Source: Polytrichum commune
Taxonomy: Eukaryota; Streptophyta; Polytrichopsida; Polytrichales; Polytrichaceae
Reading direction: 5' to 3'
Length of the DNA stretch: 64,000 nt
NCBI GenBank assembly: GCA_950295325.1
Contig: OX485809.1
Coordinates: forward strand, 310,001 to 374,000
Below are positions 13,871 to 23,830 of the stretch, piece after piece. The translations under genes were made by a program, and so were the position numbers. Within the stretch, counting starts at the first letter, position 1. Each line of letters opens with the position of its first letter. Under the pieces are notes generated by a model, which was not told the DNA's origin, made no database searches, and worked only from the letters and a program-made list of their open reading frames with translations.

Positions 13871-14760
13871 TCATTCAGCAATATAAGCGCATTTAAAATC
13901 AAGAGTCCCAGTTTGAGACTCTAAGACCATACACAGATAACTATAAGAAAAACAATGTTTCGTGTATCTCAACACTGTGTCATCGACCACTCCAAACTCT
14001 TGAGAATAACAATGTTGAGTACTTTGCATCAATGTAACTGTACTCACCTTCAATCCAGATACAGAAATTAATAAATATACATTGGATATTGGATACAGTG
14101 TCTGCATTTTGTAAAGGATGACTTTGGAGCTTCATCATAATATGATATGAATCCAGTCACATCGTTACACTTACCGGGTTTCTCTTGCATAATGTGAACA
14201 TGACAGAATGCAAATGGCTGACTGTTCGTAATTGAGTCCACACAACCAAGATAAACTTCCAGTCCAAATTGGTTAGGATAGGAATGCATAATCCTCTGCA
14301 TGCGCATTTGAGATTTGTGGTACACCTCGTAATCAACAGACTCGAGAACCAGGGCATAAGGGAAGCCCACCTATATGCTTCCTATTGAAAAGCAGCAGCG
14401 GTATTATGTTCATTGAGGTGGAGACCTAACATCAACTTTTTCATGCAAATCTCACATCTGACAGTATTCAAATGGGAACTTCTGGGTACTCGAAGCGAAC
14501 AACCAGCGCACAAATGCAGGCCTGTTTGAGTTGGGCAAGACTGCCTGGTCTTCAGTGCATATGAGATTGGTGACCAACGTTCCACCACCTAATCAACAGA
14601 CTTTGGAACCAAGACGTGTTGGTAACCTAGGTAGATGCTTCCCATTTGAGAGCATCATCGATACGATATTGATTGAGATGGGGATTTACACTGAAGATAC
14701 AACCAACTACCCAGCAAGCAGCCGTAAACAACTAAAGCAAAACGATCCGTGCTGCACTCA
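13871..14760 (-). pseudogene. Decayed, partly duplicated gene fragment of unknown function
   Basis: On the minus strand a protein-like frame (about 14350-14176, containing LESVDYEVYHKSQMRMQ and YPNQFGLEVYLGCVDSI) ends at a good donor (CCCG^gtaagt), followed by a 73-base intron and a 54-base exon-like block (about 14102-14049) ending at another donor (GAAG^gtgagt). A related block at about 14670-14589 reads GSIYLGYQHVLVPKSVD then a stop, aligning with the start of the first frame (GSI-stop-VGFPYALVLESVD). An open frame at 14588-14382 has a C-x2-C ... C-x2-C arrangement (CAGC ... CEIC). The two copies each carry a stop where the other reads through, so this looks like a duplicated pseudogene. 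I do not recognise the parent gene. Confidence 0.4.
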
Positions 14761-14855
14761 GGAATTGGTGTGTGAATTGGCTTTCATTGGCTAAAGAAAA
14801 TGTGACAGGTAACTCAAATTAAATAATCTACTCCTACAAGACTCTCTTTTAGATT

Positions 14856-16816
14856 CTAGCTAATGATCTTGGCGATGACTCCGGCACCTACTGTTCGCCC
14901 TCCCTCCCTGATGGCGAATCTCATCTTGGCCTCGCAAGCCACGGGCATGATCAAGTGGATCTCTAGGTTCACTCTGTCTCCGGGCACCACCATCTTCGTC
15001 TCCTCTCCTGCGTCGTTCTCGATCTTCACCACTGACCCTGTCACATCTGTCGTTCGCAGGTAGAATTGGGGTTTGTACCCGACGAAGAAAGGTGAATGTC
15101 GGCCTCCCTCTTCCTTCTTCAACACGTACACGGATGCCTCGAACTTGGTGTGCCCCTTGATAGAGCCGGGCTTTGCAAGCACCATACCCCTCTGGATATC
15201 CATCTTTTGGATTCCTCGCAGCAACACCCCCACGTTGTCCCCTGCGAATGCCTCGTCCAGCAACTTCTGGAACATCTCAAGTCCCGTCACCGTCGTGGTC
15301 CTGGTGTCCTTCAATCCCACCAGCTCCACGGTCTCTCCGATCTTCACGATACCCCTCTCCACTCGTCCGGTGGCCACGGTTCCTCGTCCGGTGATGGAGA
15401 ACACGTCTTCGATGGCCATCAAGAATGGCAATTCTGTCTGCCTCTGGGGCACAGGGATGTACTCGTCCACCTTCTCCATCAGGTCGTAGATCTTGTCCAC
15501 CCACATGTTGTCTCCCTTCTTCAACTCGGGTTTGGCAATCAGAGCCTCCAACGCCAGCAATGCAGAGCCGGACACAATGGGTACCTCGTCACCAGGGAAC
15601 TCGTACGAGTTCAAGGTGTCCCTGATTTCCATCTCCACCAGCTCCAAAAGCTCCTCGTCGTCAACCTGCAGCACCAACGATTGCTTTGTCACCAAATGCC
15701 AACGCAGGAGACCCTTCACTTCCGTAACCTACGAGGATTGTGCTAATTAAGTATCTATCCAAGCAAAATGCAAAGGAGGAGAAATACCAACGTGATTGTA
15801 ATGCAGTATACTATTCGGTTTCAAAATCCCTGCGCCTACAACGGCTACTCATTCAGCTCAACATACGAAATGTTCAAAGCTCGACCTTACCCTTCCACCC
15901 AGGAAGGATCCAAGGACAGCCATCCCGAATTAAGGCTATACTATGATGCTCCATGCGTGGAGAGCCCGGACGGAATTAAGCCATGACCCTCACCCGGAAA
16001 ACCCCTGAAAATGAAGCTCTTCCTGGGTAACGAAATTGGACTCAATTGCAGCTTCTGTTTAGAGGACGAGGCCCCAGAGGAAATTGTACCAACACGCATT
16101 GCGTTGAGAACCAATTCAATTCGGGCGAATCCCTGCAATTGGCGGAAAGGAGGAAATGGATGGACTGGACGAACCTGGTCCTGTTTGTTGAGGAAGACCA
16201 CCATGTTGGGCACACCGACTTGCTTGGCCAGCAGAATGTGTTCCTTGGTCTGGGGCATTGGGCCGTCGGAGCCAGACACCACAAGGATGGCGCCGTCCAT
16301 CTGGGCAGCACCGGTGATCATGTTCTTCACGTAGTCCGCGTGGCCAGGGCAATCGACGTGGGCGTAGTGCCGGTTCTCCGTCTCGTACTCCACGGTCGCC
16401 GTGTTGATGGTGATACCACGGGCCCGCTCCTCGGGGGCGGCGTCAATGTCGGCGTAATTCTTGGCGACGCTGCCTCCCACGGAGGCGAGGGCCATGGTGA
16501 GGGCAGCGGTGAGAGTGGTCTTGCCATGGTCGACGTGGCCGATGGTGCCAATGTTGACATGCGGCTTCGTCCTCTCGAACTTCTCCCGGGCCGCCCGCAC
16601 GGTGAACACCCGCCGCCTCTCCCCGGCCGTCTGCACAGCCACGTCCACCAAAATCGTCCGCCCGCGCAGCGACGCAAGGTCGGCACCGCGCACCACGAAG
16701 GGCGTCCTCAAAGCCAGCTGCGCATTGCCATTCGCCTCCACCCCTCCCCGCGGAGCCGCCCGGCACAGCACGGGCGCCTGCACGGCAACTCGGGCCAACT
16801 CGGAAGCGAAGGCCAT
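14856..16816 (-). CDS. tufA: Chloroplast elongation factor Tu, nuclear-encoded
   Basis: GTPase that delivers aminoacyl-tRNA to the chloroplast ribosome. Two exons on the minus strand, 16816-16175 and 15665-14856, joined in phase 0 across a 509-base intron (gttcgtcc...gtgctgcag), give 483 aa. The start is supported by an in-frame TAA two codons upstream of the ATG. Residues 1 to about 75 are basic and rich in Ala/Val/Arg, as in a transit peptide; the mature part starts near [19 protein letters not shown]. GTPase boxes: G1 GHVDHGKT (93-100), G2 RGITI (133-137), G3 DCPGH (155-159), G4 NKQD (210-213), G5 SGSAL in exon 2. Domains 2 and 3 follow ([37 protein letters not shown]). The match is to chloroplast/cyanobacterial rather than mitochondrial EF-Tu. 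Coding GC is far higher than in the flanks. Confidence 0.96.
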
Positions 16817-17200
16817 CGCTTAGCAAGCGCACAGACGAGACGGGAAGAGAGAGAGCAAAAGAGAAGGGCAGAGAAGGGGATTATTGCAAAAGCAGGAATG
16901 TCTGCCTGCCTCCCTCTCTCTCTCTCTCTCTCGCTTGGCTGCGCTTCTCTCTGCGCTGCGCAGATGGGTGTTGCAAACGGAAGATGACGATGGAGGAGTG
17001 CGGGGGACGATGCGAGCGCAGGGCACACAATGGAAGCGAAGGGAAGGCAAGGGCGCAGGGCTGGTGAGGAGCCGCGAGGGGCGAGGCGAGAGGGTGAGAG
17101 TTGAGAGGCTTGTGGGAGCCCAGCCACGTAAAGCCCTGGCCAGGCTTTCTCATGAACCACCTTACCTTAAACAACCACCGCCATTGCTCCGGTCATTCCA
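16817..17200 (-). promoter_or_regulatory. EF-Tu 5' leader and promoter region with (GA)n tract
   Basis: GC-rich sequence directly upstream of the EF-Tu start. On the gene's sense strand it carries a pure (GA)n run (plus-strand CT at 16913-16932) about 100 bases before the ATG. Purine dinucleotide runs are common in plant 5' leaders; here the role is inferred from position only. Confidence 0.5.
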
Positions 17201-17234
17201 TTTCACTGGTGCAATGGCACTGGTAAATAATTGA

Positions 17235-20214
17235 AAAGAAATTGTTTTAGTCCTACTATCTTCTCGTGCTCCTTTTCTTTTTCTTTTTCTTTTCTTTCCT
17301 ACCTAGGCTTCCTCTTGAGTAGGGGGGAAATATACTTTGGATATAGCTTCGACGTTTTGTGAATTCAATACTCTGTAAACTTAATGCTCGTGTGTAAATT
17401 CAACACTCATGTATAAATTCAATACCAGTGTTACTCATGTAGAAATCCATGTAAAAACTCAATACCATCAGAGTCTTCCATATAGTCTGGGAATGGAATT
17501 AGAAGTGTACAAAAACTACATTTTGCTATGAAAAAAAGGAGACGCCAGCCACATCAAAGGCCTTGCGATCCACTCCCAGTGGCCGCCCGAGCCCTTTACT
17601 CAGTATAACTCATGTAACTTAACATACACTGGAAGCCACAAATCTCATCTCCAATTGCCAACTAGTTGCTTTGCCCTTTGCTTTCTTACATGGCTAACCC
17701 CCACCCCCCCCCCCCCCCCAAAAAAACGATGTAAGGTTGAGGCTCCTATAACCGATGAAATGATAAGAGAGTTTGCATCTGTTTAGGAGGAGTAATAGTG
17801 GGGGATTGTTTTTCTTGCGAAGAGAAATAAAGTTGGAGGAGAATATAATTTTTCCTTAATTTGTTGTCATGATTATGAAAATTGCTACAAATTTTGAAGC
17901 AGTAAAGTTTAGGGTAATGCATAGTCGATCTATAGGTTAACCCATGATTGCTCATCTAAATGTTGATTCTTGGTTGTGATAACTGACAAAACTCTTATTA
18001 TGGTAATCAATCACAAGTCAGCATCACATGAACATTAACTCCGTTCACCTGAAAAACATAGGCCAACAACAGATCTCATCCATGTCGGCATCACATGTAA
18101 CATAATATTTGTGAAAACGTCATATTCACATGTCACATTTCTTTCAATGCCAACTTAATTTCTAGTCTTGCAGAGTGCACTTCAACTTTGGAAAAATGTG
18201 CATTTTGAAACTAATTTTGTATGGGCACATATGGTACAAGTTCATAAAGTAAAAGAAGTAGTCTTTTTAATGTCATGAATGTTATGTTTTGATTGCTATT
18301 CAAGAATGTGTAAAGTAACAATGAAGAACATTACGTTCATCATATAAAAAAACTTCTTCCCTCATTATCACTTGCACATCTAGATGTAGTTGTCAAAAGT
18401 TGCCTCCAAAGACCAATTCAAGCTAGCCTTCCTTGTTATAGAGAAAACATCATTTATGACATTTATGCATGCCATGTGAGGTTTTCACAAATACCATGTT
18501 ATGTACTCTGGTGAGCGGTTAAATGAACCAAGTCCACTATGGATGCCTCCATCCATGTTCGTGTGCAAGTGGAGCCTCCTCCATGTGCTTCACATGATTG
18601 ATTGGATTGCCGACTAATAGGAAATTGTTTTTTTCTCTCCAAATCTATTGCCCCAGTTTGAGACACCTTCATCTCACATTGAAAAGCGAGTCGGTTGCCA
18701 CTATAAATTAGTATGAACATGTATAAGGTGGTCGTTGCACCTATTCCGTTGGCAAGGTACTTTAAGTCATTTGTTTCATGCACCCATTCTCTTGTTGGAT
18801 CAACCTTTCAAAGTTTATTTTCAAGCCATGTGGCTCCAAATATTTGAATAATAGGTCTCTCAATTTCTTACATGCCAAAGGTTTCCAAAACCCATTCTAG
18901 TCATAATATAGGACCATTTGATTGTGCCAAATGTTGGAAATTCCAAACTTTTTATGCAATTGTCTCTACTAGAATTAGTACATGGTATATGGAAACATAA
19001 TCAAGGATCATCATTGATGCATGTCAATCGCAATCACATAGACCATGGCATTTGCAACACTATGTTCAATTTTCTTTCCAAGTTCAAAACTCGAGAAAAC
19101 AGTAGTAGCTTGCTATTGGTTCCTGAGTATTACACTGAGTATGTATGCAATTGAGTATAAATATAAATCAATACAAACCGCCCTGAGTTTCTTGCATTGT
19201 GAGCATAGTAATATATTGTGTCTTGATTGGAAATGGACCTAGTCTTAGCTAAGCATCAAAATTGGGCAAAATCCCTCCCAACTCATATTTCCCTAGGTCA
19301 AATAGAGATATTTGTGTGCACAGAAATAAAGCAATCAACAAGATACTCACAAATTTATCACTTGCATTGTAACACATGACTGGCAAGAAGTCTCCATCAA
19401 TGAGCTCACTCACCATTGGATGTTGAAACATGTATATCCAGATTTTGCAACAGCGGATCTTGAAAGTCAATTTCATATCAGACATTAGCAGTAGGATTGC
19501 AATACAACATAAGAACCACCCAGAATGAACGGTGAATCTCCTCAATACCTCTTGACGGTGGACAGACTGATGCATTCAATCAGACACAAGTTATCAGTTC
19601 TACACTTATCAGTTTCCTGCCAATATCTAATGGTACAAAAACCTCAATACGAACCCTTGTTGAGAAGTTGGCTGCTCCTTAAGGTTGCACATTCTTCTGC
19701 ATAGATATGGATTCCTACAGACACAGCATTTGATACTGAACTTGCTGAAGGTTGTAAATCAAAAGACAGCCATAAAATATGAACAAAATACACACTCCTG
19801 CAGAGTGGATACTTACAAGTTACAACACTCCTGCAATGTACTTCCAGTCATCTCGAGATATGATAGGCATGGTTTGACATATAACTTATATACAACACAA
19901 AATTTGCCAGGAACAACAAAACATTCGAAACTGCAAGGCAGTATGGATATTACTCAGAATACTTGGTTGTAAAAGTGCACAAGATACTGAGGTGCAAAAT
20001 CTATGATAGTGATACTGCTACAAGGAACTACTTGGGATGTCCCATTAAATTTACAGATGTTTGCTCACAAAGCATTAGTACTTTGCATGCCACACTCAGA
20101 GCCTTCCCTCATGGTCAATGCGAAAATTTGCAATGCCACATTGTGGATAGGCCAATCATTTCTTTTGCCGCAAGGTAATCACAAGCTAATTTATAGAAAA
20201 GCAAATCAGTATTC
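17235..20214. other. Intergenic stretch, no recognised gene
   Basis: AT-rich spacer between EF-Tu and the BRC protein, whose 3' untranslated region probably fills its right end. It contains a 16-base C run at 17704-17719. A minus-strand frame at 19575-19249 (108 codons) contains donor-like GTGAGT sequences but resembles no protein I know, and nothing here resembles the helical or OB-fold region of BRCA2. Confidence 0.5.
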
Positions 20215-22782
20215 TCACTGATTCTTTACAAAATACGGAATTTTATGTTCAGGCACACTCCTTCGCAAGGCATCAACCCTTGCTTTCGAAGCTGCTACAG
20301 CCTTCCATTGCAAGAGGGGCTGGGCCAGGTCTTCCTCGTCCATGACCACATTGAGTATACAGCTTCCACCTGTCTTGGGCTTTCGGGCATTTAGGGACAA
20401 TCGAGACCTCCAAGGGTTTGAACTGGGCTTGCTACTCACTCCTTCCAAACAGGAGAGAAGACCAGGATCCGAAAGAAGAACATCATCGGAAAGGAAAGCA
20501 TCATTCCACAGAAAAGGATCATCCAATTGAATAGCATTGGCCTCTACATGTCCATTTTCATTCCCAGGTAGACATGAAGAGGGTGGCTCCACTGGAACTC
20601 CTTGCCCAGTGTTTGGACATGCATGGCCATTTTCTATATTCTCAATGTTATCTCGAGTCCTAAGAGGTGGTCTGAAGTTGAGCTTGGGTCTCCCAATCTT
20701 GTTGTGAGGCACAGCATTTTCTTTTCCAGCTGCAAAGACAGGCTGAATGCAATTCTCTTGTTCAGCATATACCAATTCAACATCCTTTGGAAACCTCCCA
20801 CCTCCCAAAATCGACGTCTTCATCCGCTTCCTATCTGCAGAATAAAGAAGGTGCTCGCCCCAATTTAATTCTTTTGGAACCAGACATCCATTGCCAATTG
20901 AAGCATCCTGTGTAGCAGGGACTTCACAATCATCATTTGCCCCCTCTCTGAGCAAGGCCTCTGCCCTTGCTTTCCCAGCTGCCGATGGCTTGAAGTGCTT
21001 TCCTGAAGCAAATTGAAAGAGCGGCTGAGCTACATTGTCCTCTCCACTATGTATGGCTCCATGGCTGCTTTGTGGAGAGCGAACTCCTTTACCTGGACGT
21101 TGTCCTGCAATTGGAGGCACTTGTTGGCTCTGCTGCTGAGATTGAGGGATATCAGTTCTCTCCTGAACAAGATGAACCGCTATGCAATCATCAGCCACCT
21201 CCCGAAGTAAGGTCTTCACCCTGGTCTTTCCAGCCAACAATGTGTTGGAATGCTTTCCAGAAGCAGGTTGAAAGAGAGGCTGAGCCTCCTGCCCATCATT
21301 AGTATGCTTCACTTGCGGAGGGCTGCCCATCGTTTGCTCAGGCTGCTGTCCACTACACATAGGCAATCTTGAGCTGTTGACTCGTCCTGAATTCACATCA
21401 ACATGGCCTACTCCTGAAGGGCACACTGTTTGCCCTGGTTGCTGTCCACTACATGTAGGCAAACTCAAGCTGTTGACTAATCCAGAATTCATACCAACAT
21501 GGCCTATTCGTGAAGGACACACTCTCTGCCCAGATTCCTGTCCTCCAACTGCTGGCAAACTTGGCTTCCATTTAGTCTTTATCACCTCACTCTCATCCTT
21601 GACTAAAGGACCACTTAAGGAGTCACCAGACACCTCCCCTTGTAATAAGGCCTCTGCCCTTGCTTTTGCAGCAGACGATGGCTGGAATTGCTTCCCAGAA
21701 GCAAATTGAAAGAGGGGGGCAACCATGTTCTGTCGTCCAGAATCAATTTTGACATGCTCCAGTTCTGGAGAAGGTGATTTTCCAAGAATTTGGTAAAGAA
21801 TTTGTTTTGCAATTGAAGGTGGTCTGGAGTTCCCCTGATGTGTCTTCAGTTTATCACTTCCTTCTTGCACAACAGGGGAATTTGTAGAATCATCAGCCAC
21901 ACCATAGATCAAGGCCTCAGCCCTCACTTTTGCAGCTCTAGACACCTGGAACTGCTTCCCAGAAGCAAACTTGAAAAGGGGCTGGGCCTCATTCTCCTGT
22001 CCATGACCATTACCTCCTTGTCCATGATCTATACCTCCATGTCCATTATCAAACTTCAATTTGGTGCTCCGTAACTTGAACGAGGAGTTATTGATGCCTT
22101 CTTGCAAATGGTGGACTTCAACAGCAGAAGCAGGAGCAGGAGCCTCTCGTAGCAAAACCTCCGGCCTCTCCTTCCCTAATGCCGATGGCTTGCAATGAGT
22201 TGGGGAATCACCTTGAAAAAGAGCCTTGGCCGTATTTTCCAGTCCAGGAGGCATGTCTCCATGGCCATTAGAATACCCTTCACCATTCTGCAGCACCACA
22301 GTTGGAAGCAAGTTCCTTTTCCAGCGCCGGCCTTGTGTATTTGTGATATCATTACCAAACTCTCGATGATGAGCTTCGGTATCTGCTTCCTCACCTGTTA
22401 AACTCTGCAGCGGCTCCCCCACTGACGTACTCATAGGACTTTCTGAGTAATTGTGGATGTGGCCATTAGGTGCTAAGACGGATGACCCCCCCTCCTCCTC
22501 GACTTTCTGTTTCTTCTCTTCGACTACTTGTCTTGGGGCATTGAATTTCCTCTTGTCACGCACAACACCACCATCACCACCCGCCTTCTGTGTAGTGCAA
22601 TCAACATACACTGAGAGCTCCCGCCTGGATAGCCCCAATCGTCTCTTCCTTGGTGCACTACTACCTAACGATGTCGGTTGAGTCCAGGAGTGTGTCGGCC
22701 GGCTTGGAGCTGATTGCGGTGGAGATCGAAAATCCATAGGTTCTGTATACTCTGCTGCAGAATTTGCGTTATCCTGGGCCAC
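20215..22782 (-). CDS. BRCA2: BRC-repeat, BRCA2-like RAD51-binding protein without a visible DNA-binding domain
   Basis: Long open frame of 855 codons (numbered from 22782). The first codon is GTG and an in-frame TGA lies upstream with no ATG between. So either the first ATG at codon 16 (22737) is the start, or an upstream exon joins at the acceptor-like ggcccag next to 22776. Four clear BRC repeats, the RAD51-binding motif FxxA..SGK: 268-294 (LFKFASGKQF), 357-383 (LFQFASGKQF), 502-527 (LFQPASGKHS) and 587-614 (LFQFASGKHF), each ending in an EALL-type helix. Degenerate ones sit at 187-214, about 679-695 and 820-841. BRC repeats load RAD51 onto single-stranded DNA in homologous recombination. 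The helical/OB-fold DBD of canonical BRCA2 is absent from this frame and from the 3 kb downstream. An acidic-hydrophobic tract lies at 752-779. I recall a DBD-less BRCA2 reported in the moss Physcomitrium. A donor-like gtaaag near the stop leaves a further exon possible. Confidence 0.88.
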   Translation of the reverse strand: MAQDNANSAAEYTEPMDFRSPPQSAPSRPTHSWTQPTSLGSSAPRKRRLGLSRRELSVYVDCTTQKAGGDGGVVRDKRKFNAPRQVVEEKKQKVEEEGGSSVLAPNGHIHNYSESPMSTSVGEPLQSLTGEEADTEAHHREFGNDITNTQGRRWKRNLLPTVVLQNGEGYSNGHGDMPPGLENTAKALFQGDSPTHCKPSALGKERPEVLLREAPAPASAVEVHHLQEGINNSSFKLRSTKLKFDNGHGGIDHGQGGNGHGQENEAQPLFKFASGKQFQVSRAAKVRAEALIYGVADDSTNSPVVQEGSDKLKTHQGNSRPPSIAKQILYQILGKSPSPELEHVKIDSGRQNMVAPLFQFASGKQFQPSSAAKARAEALLQGEVSGDSLSGPLVKDESEVIKTKWKPSLPAVGGQESGQRVCPSRIGHVGMNSGLVNSLSLPTCSGQQPGQTVCPSGVGHVDVNSGRVNSSRLPMCSGQQPEQTMGSPPQVKHTNDGQEAQPLFQPASGKHSNTLLAGKTRVKTLLREVADDCIAVHLVQERTDIPQSQQQSQQVPPIAGQRPGKGVRSPQSSHGAIHSGEDNVAQPLFQFASGKHFKPSAAGKARAEALLREGANDDCEVPATQDASIGNGCLVPKELNWGEHLLYSADRKRMKTSILGGGRFPKDVELVYAEQENCIQPVFAAGKENAVPHNKIGRPKLNFRPPLRTRDNIENIENGHACPNTGQGVPVEPPSSCLPGNENGHVEANAIQLDDPFLWNDAFLSDDVLLSDPGLLSCLEGVSSKPSSNPWRSRLSLNARKPKTGGSCILNVVMDEEDLAQPLLQWKAVAASKARVDALRRSVPEHKIPYFVKNQ
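21331..21522 (-). repeat. Tandem 32-residue duplication inside the BRC protein
   Basis: Residues 421-452 and 453-484 of the BRC protein are two adjacent copies of one 32-residue unit (VCPSRIGHVGMNSG... and VCPSGVGHVDVNSG..., each closing with CSGQQP). They lie in the spacer between BRC repeats 2 and 3, and the underlying 96-base units are direct tandem repeats. Confidence 0.85.
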
Positions 22783-23830
22783 AAACCCCGCTCGTTTGGA
22801 ACCCCAGGAGCGTCAAAGCTCCCCACCGCGCGGATGTTCCCTGAATACCAAGTACATTCTTGAGGGTCAAATGGAATAAGTGAAAAGTCTATGATGCAAC
22901 CCTTCTCAAGATCTTACCAATCACATGTCACCCATAAAATTCCTGGTCATTCATTTAAACAAAATGAATCCCTGTATTTTCTTCACAACGTTCGTGATGG
23001 CCTTCACATCTCATAAGTGGAGCGACAAGCTACATTTTTGAGCTTCGGGACTAGTCCCAATAATCCATCACAAATTGGATGTGGCAATTATAGTACATGT
23101 GAATAAGATTGCATCCACGATGTAAAGCCCTTGTTGCGCAACATGATGATGCAGAACCCTAATTGCACAATCTCAACAAAAGCTCAAATGCATTGAATCC
23201 CTTGACACTGCAATTCCTCCCGTTTCCTGACTTTCCCTGACAACTACACATCATTCAGAAGGAGAAATGCATACCCAAGAAAAACGGCCTTCTCCGAGTT
23301 ACGATGATCTCCAGCTTGAAGAGGAAATTGACCACACACTAGGAAATTGGCCTTCTCCAAATTTGAGCTAACCATGAGTCCATATGAGCCCTAAGAAGAG
23401 GAACTGACTGCCTCCATAGCCACAAGCGGAGTCTCGCAGGCTGAATTACTTACACACACAACTGCTGGATGTACCGAGAACGCAATTGGGCAAGAAACTA
23501 ACCGACCTAATTCTCAGAAGAGCACAGGGAGCTCGAACCATGGCTCCTAAAACAATCTGCGTGCAATTGAAGGATCTAAACCCTAAACCCTAAACCCCAG
23601 AGCAGAGGAATCGACGAAGGAAGAAAACAAGAGTGAGATCTGAAATTTTGACGAAATTGAAGCATGCGGGCGCGGATCTTCCATCGCGGAGGCGATTTGC
23701 TAAATACCCTAAATCATCACTTCGCTCCTCCTTCCCGCGCCCGTCCGAATTTTCAAGTTCTTCGTCGCACCTTCTTCATCTGCATCCCCCACTTTCATCC
23801 ATTCGCATGGGATCCTACTAACCACGCTAC
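22783..23830 (-). promoter_or_regulatory. BRC-protein upstream region with telo-box tract
   Basis: Moderately GC-rich flank upstream of the BRC protein. At 23577-23596 the plus strand reads taaaccctaaaccctaaac, i.e. telomere-type TTTAGGG units forming a telo-box (AAACCCTAA). In plants this element is typical of promoters and early transcribed regions of growth and replication genes. A first non-coding or short coding exon may lie here. No other gene seen. Confidence 0.5.

Noticed and set aside
15073-15746. Long plus-strand frames over EF-Tu exon 2
   Set aside because: Same reason: codon bias of the real gene on the other strand keeps these frames open.
16046-16987. 313-codon open frame on the plus strand
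   Set aside because: Antisense shadow of GC-rich EF-Tu exon 1; the minus-strand reading has all GTPase boxes and an in-frame upstream stop.
19249-19575. Minus-strand 108-codon frame as a possible BRCA2 DNA-binding exon
   Set aside because: No resemblance to helical or OB-fold sequence, and internal donor-like sites break it; considered chance.
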